Origin: Antarcticimicrobium sp040365005
GTDB taxonomy: Bacteria; Pseudomonadota; Alphaproteobacteria; Rhodobacterales; Rhodobacteraceae
Assembly (NCBI RefSeq): GCF_040365005.1
Contig: NZ_BAABWV010000013.1
Coordinates: forward strand, 100,752-164,751
Length of the DNA: 64,000 bases
Reading direction: 5' to 3'
In this document: positions 59,481-64,000 of the stretch, piece by piece
Position numbering within the stretch: position 1 is the first letter of the stretch
Layout: each line of letters begins with the position of its first letter
The notes under the pieces: model-generated
What the model was told of the DNA's origin: nothing
Database searches by the model: none
Seen by the model: only the letters and a program-made list of their open reading frames with translations
Program-made: the position numbers and the translations under genes

Positions 59481-60625
59481 TTCGCCGTGGGTGCCGCGCG
59501 GTAACGGATGCCCGTTTCGCCCACGAAACCAGCGTTTTCCTCGCGGATCCGGGCAGCGGCATCGTCGTAGAGAAACGGCAGAAAGGCGAACCGTCGCCCG
59601 CGTGTCACCTTGCTGACCTTGTGCAGCAGCGCGCAGGAGAACACCACGGCGCCGCCCGCCGGGGCCTTGAAGCTGCGCGGCCCATACTCAGGAAAGCACA
59701 CCTCGCCCCCGTCGAAATCGTCGTTGAGGTTCACCGAGACGGCGAACCGGCGGTGGGCTGTGCCCTTGGTGGTATTGTCGCGATGGGCCGAGAAATGCCC
59801 GCCATCCTCTGCCGCGTAGCACGACACGATGTACCGCTCCATCCGGGTGGCGTGGAACTGGTGCACCTTGGCGATCTCGGGGATGATCCGACGCTGGAAC
59901 CGGCCCTGCAGCGTCCCGATCAACTCCCGGTCTTCGATGACGTAATCCTTGCGCTGCTTGAAGTCCGCGTCCTTGATGCCGATGGTGCGCCCGTCCACCT
60001 CGCGCATGAAGCCGCTCTCCCGGCCGCCCTGGGCCTCGTAAAGACCGATCAGGTGACGGCAGAGCGCGGGTTCGAACACCCGGGGCAGGAACAGGATCGG
60101 CGCCATCAGTTCGACCCCGGCGAAGCGCGCCGGCGGCGGCAGATCGCCAAGCACGGACACCACCTCGGCGAGGTCTCCCTGGTCCTCGCGGAACGGGATG
60201 ACGGCAATCACGCGCATCGTCGGGTCAATGACGACCCATTTGCGCGACAGCTCGGCGACACCCACGCCCGGCTCGGCGTCCGGCGCCGCGACACCGTAGA
60301 GCCGCGAGGCCAGCAGATCGAAATCCCAGAAATGGCGATAGCCGGGCATACGGTTGGCGACGCGGCCGCTGCTCTCGTCCTCGGGGTCGGTACTGACCCC
60401 GAAAAAGCAGGCGGTCTCGTCGTCGAAAAAGCCGGCTTGGCCATGGGCGGTGTCCAGCGCCGCACGGGCATGGGGGTCGGCGGCACTGCCGAAGAAACAC
60501 AGGACGATGTAGCGGCCCGCCGCCGCATCAAGAACATATCGCGGGTTTGAAATATTGCGTTGAATAAAGTTCGGCGCGGGATCCCCGGGCAAAAGTGCCT
60601 TCGACGTTTGGGCAACAGAGTTCAT
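59477..60625 (-). CDS. Peroxiredoxin-like/2-oxoglutarate-Fe(II) oxygenase fusion protein
   Basis: 382 aa, cytosolic. Residues about 10-160 have a thioredoxin/peroxiredoxin fold (GDPAPNFIQRN, YIVLCFFGSAADPHARAAL, SRKWVVIDPTMRVIAVIPF) but the peroxidatic Cys position is Ala/His, so it is not an active peroxiredoxin. Residues about 170-382 form a prolyl-4-hydroxylase-type dioxygenase: iron ligands H281, D283 and H335, with a 2-oxoglutarate Arg at R344 or R345. Start 60625 has GGAGG upstream. The redoxin half may bind a substrate or reductant. Substrate unknown. Confidence 0.85.
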   Translation of the reverse strand: MNSVAQTSKALLPGDPAPNFIQRNISNPRYVLDAAAGRYIVLCFFGSAADPHARAALDTAHGQAGFFDDETACFFGVSTDPEDESSGRVANRMPGYRHFWDFDLLASRLYGVAAPDAEPGVGVAELSRKWVVIDPTMRVIAVIPFREDQGDLAEVVSVLGDLPPPARFAGVELMAPILFLPRVFEPALCRHLIGLYEAQGGRESGFMREVDGRTIGIKDADFKQRKDYVIEDRELIGTLQGRFQRRIIPEIAKVHQFHATRMERYIVSCYAAEDGGHFSAHRDNTTKGTAHRRFAVSVNLNDDFDGGEVCFPEYGPRSFKAPAGGAVVFSCALLHKVSKVTRGRRFAFLPFLYDDAAARIREENAGFVGETGIRYRAAPTAN

Positions 60626-60867
60626 CGTAAAACCTCCGAAACACAGTTAAAAAATCCTTAAATCCAGTATTGGCCGGAACGGCGCACCGGTCAAGCAAGG
60701 TGAAAATCGCCCGCAAACCGGCCGGGCCCAGCCCCAAGTCACCTCTCGCGGATCATGCCGCCAAGCCACAGGCAAGGCGGGATTTTCCGCCCCGCGCACC
60801 GCGCCAATATTGACGGTACCAGCACCCCGCGCTAGGCCCTGCGGGAACCAGATAAAGGAGTCCCCCC

Positions 60868-61974
60868 ATGTCGAACCCTTCGCTTCTCATCCTGCCCGGC
60901 GACGGGATTGGCCCCGAAGTCATGGCCGAAGTGACCAAGATCATCGACTGGTACGGCGCCAAGGGAGGCCTTGCCTTTGACGTGACCGAGGATCTCGTGG
61001 GCGGTTGCGCCTATGACAAGCATGGCGTGCCGCTGGCCGACGCCACCATGGAAAAGGCGCAGGAGGTGGACGCGGTCCTGCTCGGCGCCGTCGGCGGGCC
61101 GAAGTACGACGACCTCGATTTCTCGGTGAAGCCCGAGCGCGGGCTGCTGCGCCTGCGCAAGGAAATGGACCTGTTCGCCAACCTGCGCCCGGCGCAATGC
61201 TTTGACGCGCTGGCCAATTTCAGTTCGCTGAAAACGGACGTGGTCGCCGGCCTCGACATCATGATCGTGCGCGAGCTGACCAGCGGCATCTATTTCGGCG
61301 AACCGCGCGGCATCTTCGAGGAAGGCAACGAGCGCGTCGGCATCAACACCCAGCGCTATACCGAGAGCCAGATCGACCGCGTCGCGCGCTCGGCCTTCGA
61401 ACTGGCGCGCAAACGCGACAACAAGGTCACCTCGGTCGAAAAGGCCAATGTGATGGAATCGGGCATTCTCTGGCGCGAGGTGGTGCAAAAGATCCGTGAC
61501 GAGGATTACCCCGATGTCGAGCTGAACCACATGTATGCCGACAACTGCGCCATGCAGTTGGTGCGCGCGCCCAAGCAGTTCGACGTCATCGTCACCGACA
61601 ACCTGTTCGGCGATATCCTGTCGGATTGCGCGGCGATGCTGACCGGTTCCCTGGGCATGCTGCCGTCGGCCAGCCTTGGCGCGCCGATGGCCAATGGTCG
61701 CCCCAAGGCGATGTACGAGCCGGTGCACGGCTCGGCCCCCGACATCGCCGGTCAGGGCAAGGCAAACCCGATCGCCACCATCCTGAGCTTTGCGATGGCG
61801 CTGCGCTATTCCTTCGACCAGGGCGCCGAGGCCGACCGGCTGGAAGCGGCGGTGGAAAAGGTGCTGGCCGATGGCCTGCGCACCGCCGACCTGCTGGGCG
61901 AAGAGGGCGTGCAGCCGGTCTCGACCAGCCAGATGGGCGATGCCATCGTCGCGGCGCTGGACGCCAGCCTCTGA
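60868..61974 (+). CDS. leuB: 3-isopropylmalate dehydrogenase
   Basis: Third step of leucine synthesis. 368 aa. LLILPGDGIGPEVMAEV at the N-terminus, GAVGGPKYD, RELTSGIYFGEPRG and the metal/substrate region DNLFGDILSDCAAMLTGSLGMLPSASLG are conserved. AAGGAG precedes the ATG. A weak promoter (TTGACG-N17-TAGGCC, about 60808-60836) lies in the 242-base gap. It is about 6 kb from leuD, so the leu genes are dispersed. Confidence 0.96.
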   Translation: MSNPSLLILPGDGIGPEVMAEVTKIIDWYGAKGGLAFDVTEDLVGGCAYDKHGVPLADATMEKAQEVDAVLLGAVGGPKYDDLDFSVKPERGLLRLRKEMDLFANLRPAQCFDALANFSSLKTDVVAGLDIMIVRELTSGIYFGEPRGIFEEGNERVGINTQRYTESQIDRVARSAFELARKRDNKVTSVEKANVMESGILWREVVQKIRDEDYPDVELNHMYADNCAMQLVRAPKQFDVIVTDNLFGDILSDCAAMLTGSLGMLPSASLGAPMANGRPKAMYEPVHGSAPDIAGQGKANPIATILSFAMALRYSFDQGAEADRLEAAVEKVLADGLRTADLLGEEGVQPVSTSQMGDAIVAALDASL

Positions 61975-61978
61975 CGGT

Positions 61979-63574
61979 TCATCCCTCGGGCGGGGCCTCT
62001 TGCTGGAGGCCCTGCCGCGCGCATCGGTCATAATGGCCGATGCGTTCGGCGTGATGCACCGCGCGCTGGAACCAGCGCATCGCATCGGTTCGGGCGAACA
62101 CCTGCGACAGGGTGTAGAGCCCCGCATGTTCCCCCAGAAGCAGCCCGCGCCGGTGACGCGTGGTGCGATGCGCCGCCAGGGCCTGTAGCCGCGCCAGCCG
62201 CTCCGTTTCCAGATCGCGGGCGTCGGCGGCAGTGGCCCGCGCGAGGATCGCCCCCAACAGCTGCGCAGGACGGCGCAGGTCGGGATCCTCCGACAGGGTG
62301 GCAATCCGGTCGGTCTGATCGACCCGGTGCAGCAACCGGCGCAGGTGGTCGGCCTCGTGCAGCAGGGCGGAATAGACCTCTTCCTCGATCGGCAGATCGG
62401 CGGGCAGGCGGATATCGGCGAGGAACTGCTCCAGCTCATCGAGGGCCTTGCCCATCTCCGGCTTGAGCGCGGCAAGCGGCCGGTAGTCGGGCGTCTCCCG
62501 CAGCGCGGCCGAGAGCGCGGCGAACACCCGCCCGGCGATCAGCGTGGCGCCCCCCCGCGCCGCCATCAGCGCCGCCCGCGCATCGGTGAGCAATATCCGG
62601 TCGAGCCCCAGCGCCACCCCCTCATCGGCGCGCGCGGGCACCAGGCGGGCGATCAGCCCGGTGTACTGGCGGGTCACCGGCAGGAACAGCGCGGTTCCCG
62701 CCAGGTTGAACCCGGTGTGGAAGATCAGCAGCGCGGTCAGCGGATCGACCAGCTCGGCCAGGTGCTCCAGACCCGGCCCCAGCGCCAGCAGCAGCGGAAA
62801 GGCGATCGACGACGTGACGATGTTGAAACCGAGGTTCGCCACCGCCGCCTGCCGCATCACCCGGGCGCCGCCGACCGAGGCCAGCAGCGCGGTGAACGTG
62901 GTGCCGATGTTCAACCCCACCACCAGCGCCGCCGCCTGCATCAACCCGATGGCCCCGCCCTGGAGCATCACCAGCGCCAGCGCCACCATCGCCCCCGACG
63001 ACTGGATGATCACCGTCATCACCAGCCCGGCAAGCGCCAGCGCCAGCATGCCCCAGAGCCCGCCCTGCGGCAGCGCCTCGGGGTTCAGCAGGCCGGTGGC
63101 GGTCTCCATCGCGGTCTGCATCAACTCCAGCCCGGTCAACAGCAGGCAAAGCCCGGCCAGCACCTGTCCCACCCGTGCCACCGCCCCGCGCCCCAACAGC
63201 ACCGCCAGGCTGGCCGGCAGCAGCCCGACCATCGCCAGCGACCCCAGCTGCAGCTTGAGCCCGAGCAGGGACACCAGCCAGCCATTCGCCGTGGTGCCGA
63301 TATTGGCCCCGAACAGGATCCCCATCGCCTGGGGCAGGGTCATCAATCCGGCCCCGACAAACCCCACGGTCATCACCGTGGTGGCGCTGGACGACTGGAT
63401 CAGCGCGGTCGCCACCGCCCCGGTCAGCACCCCGCGCAACGGCGTGGTGGTGAACCGCGCGAGGATCCCGCGCAGGTTCGACCCGGCGATATCCTTCAGC
63501 GCACGGGTCATGGCATCCATCCCCATGAGGAACATGCCGACCCCGCCAATCAAGAGAAAAATATCGGTTGTCAT
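61979..63574 (-). CDS. Na/Pi cotransporter family protein with PhoU-like tail
   Basis: 531 aa. Two related membrane halves carry the QSSSATT (about 60) and QSSGAMVALALV (about 190) signatures of NptA/YjbB-type phosphate transporters, followed after about residue 330 by a helical C-terminal PhoU-like domain (RHRRGLLLGEHAGLYTL). Probably phosphate export or uptake at the inner membrane. It ends four bases from the leuB stop, convergent. Confidence 0.9.
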   Translation of the reverse strand: MTTDIFLLIGGVGMFLMGMDAMTRALKDIAGSNLRGILARFTTTPLRGVLTGAVATALIQSSSATTVMTVGFVGAGLMTLPQAMGILFGANIGTTANGWLVSLLGLKLQLGSLAMVGLLPASLAVLLGRGAVARVGQVLAGLCLLLTGLELMQTAMETATGLLNPEALPQGGLWGMLALALAGLVMTVIIQSSGAMVALALVMLQGGAIGLMQAAALVVGLNIGTTFTALLASVGGARVMRQAAVANLGFNIVTSSIAFPLLLALGPGLEHLAELVDPLTALLIFHTGFNLAGTALFLPVTRQYTGLIARLVPARADEGVALGLDRILLTDARAALMAARGGATLIAGRVFAALSAALRETPDYRPLAALKPEMGKALDELEQFLADIRLPADLPIEEEVYSALLHEADHLRRLLHRVDQTDRIATLSEDPDLRRPAQLLGAILARATAADARDLETERLARLQALAAHRTTRHRRGLLLGEHAGLYTLSQVFARTDAMRWFQRAVHHAERIGHYDRCARQGLQQEAPPEG

Positions 63575-63647
63575 GCGCCCTTCCCCGGATCGACAGGATG
63601 CCCCGCGCCTGCCCGACAGGCAAGCGGCGCGAGTCGCGATATTGTCC

Positions 63648-63674
63648 TTGCAAAACCTTCAGGAGGCGTATAAT
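63648..63674 (+). promoter_or_regulatory. Promoter of tRNA-Pro
   Basis: TTGCAA (63648-63653) and a consensus TATAAT (63669-63674) with 15 bases between; CTTGCA shifted one base gives 16. The -10 lies about 15 bases before the tRNA. Confidence 0.7.
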
Positions 63675-63688
63675 TCCGCCCGCACGGT

Positions 63689-63765
63689 CGGAGTGTAGCT
63701 CAGCCTGGTAGAGCACTGTCTTCGGGAGGCAGGGGCCGGAGGTTCGAATCCTCTCACTCCGACCA
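63689..63765 (+). tRNA. tRNA-Pro(CGG)
   Basis: 77 bases including encoded CCA. Acceptor CGGAGTG / CACTCCG, D stem GCTC/GAGC, anticodon stem CTGTC/GGCAG around TTCGGGA giving anticodon CGG, and a T arm with GGTTCGAATCC. Full cloverleaf. Confidence 0.96.
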
Positions 63766-63772
63766 TATAAAC

Positions 63773-63796
63773 AAGGGCCCCGAGGGGCCCTTCGTC
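63773..63796 (+). terminator. Terminator after tRNA-Pro
   Basis: Stem AAGGGCCC / GGGCCCTT with a 4-base loop followed by CGTCGTTTT. Confidence 0.6.
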
Positions 63797-63850
63797 GTTT
63801 TCAGATCTACCGATATCTGGGGCGCGCCCCAGAAATGATTGATATCCAGG

Positions 63851-64000
63851 CTAAATCAACGCCTCTTTCGTCCCGGCGTGCTTCGTGAGGATGTCCTGGA
63901 CATCACCCGGTTTGAATGCGACGTCCCACGCCCATCGCCCGAATCCTCCAACCGCATTGACCTGCCTCCCGCGAAATCCCTCACCGTGATGTAGAGTCTC
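63851..64000 (-). CDS. C-terminal end of an unidentified gene, cut by window
   Basis: The last 49 codons of a minus-strand gene entering from the right edge, ending at TAG (63851-63853). The visible end reads VNAVGGFGRWAWDVAFKPGD then VQDILTKHAGTKEALI. The GRWAW...P-D style resembles the C-terminus of some type III restriction/DEAD-helicase subunits, but this is too short for a firm call. It begins directly after the tRNA-Pro terminator and is AT-richer than the leu region, as expected for an island inserted at a tRNA gene. Confidence 0.55.
   Translation of the reverse strand, partial: ETLHHGEGFRGRQVNAVGGFGRWAWDVAFKPGDVQDILTKHAGTKEALI

Noticed and set aside
62327..63673. 448- and 384-codon plus-strand frames across the Na/Pi transporter gene
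   Set aside because: Gln/Arg- or Ser/Pro-rich antisense frames; the minus strand encodes the QSSSATT transporter.

Overview
This is a gene-dense, GC-rich stretch of a bacterial chromosome. Several features point to the Roseobacter group of the Rhodobacterales: the gene content (glcDEF, fadH, creatinase-like peptidase, sfsA, rsmD, UPF0280/DUF1185/6-hydroxynicotinate-reductase-like cluster, DUF599, DUF6492), the many 4-base ATGA start/stop overlaps, and extragenic repeats of the types CCCCCAGAGTATTT and CCCCGC-loop-GCGGGG-ATGACAG. Genus and species cannot be fixed from the window alone.

Layout. 0-10 kb: end of a PfkB-type kinase gene and an acetyltransferase, rppH, fadH, a LysR regulator, a minus-strand run (OmpA-like, AhpD-like, acetyltransferase, molybdopterin-binding CinA/MoaB-like), then sfsA and map. 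10.2-13.7 kb: a visibly AT-richer patch with a putative lipoprotein divergent from an RTX calcium-binding exoprotein, plus a 53-aa membrane-anchored ORF. 13.8-19 kb: rsmD, a ferredoxin-reductase-type flavoprotein, a Prx5 peroxiredoxin, phhB, a COG3146 acyltransferase, a GDPD and RidA. 19-26 kb: a type I secretion ABC transporter/HlyD pair (plausible exporter of the RTX protein), mlaA-mlaC and a class A penicillin-binding protein. 26-30.2 kb: glnK-amtB, a structured intergenic element, hemC and an SDR. 30.4-37.4 kb: a five-gene minus-strand catabolic-looking operon (DUF1185, UPF0280, 6-hydroxynicotinate-reductase-like Fe-S protein, a fused [2Fe-2S]/molybdenum hydroxylase and its FAD subunit) divergent from a MarR regulator. 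37.5-38.6 kb: a small AT-richer insert (cupin and Lrp/AsnC) bounded by a palindrome and a block of repeats. 38.6-44 kb: creatinase, divergent semialdehyde dehydrogenase, a globin, Hsp20 with a sigma-32-like promoter, and a secreted trypsin-like protease. 43.7-47.7 kb: glcF-glcE-glcD with a promoter whose -10 box sits inside a perfect inverted repeat. 47.7-51.2 kb: DUF599, a small secreted protein, rlmH, rsfS, mscS. 51.5-62 kb: the leucine genes leuC, leuD and leuB, split by unrelated genes and accompanied by a broken partial copy of leuD. 62-64 kb: a Na/Pi cotransporter, tRNA-Pro(CGG) and, directly after the tRNA, the 3' end of an AT-richer gene that may be the start of a genomic island.

How the parts fit. 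Leucine synthesis (leuBCD), glycolate oxidation (glcDEF), nitrogen sensing and ammonium uptake (glnK-amtB) and outer-membrane lipid asymmetry (mlaA-mlaC) are recognisable modules. The least understood module is the molybdenum-hydroxylase/6-hydroxynicotinate-reductase-like operon. Its gene content suggests hydroxylation followed by reduction of an N-heterocyclic ring, with an unknown substrate. The creatinase and semialdehyde dehydrogenase lie close by, but no direct link between them and that operon is shown by the sequence. No CRISPR array, rRNA gene or intact transposase was seen.
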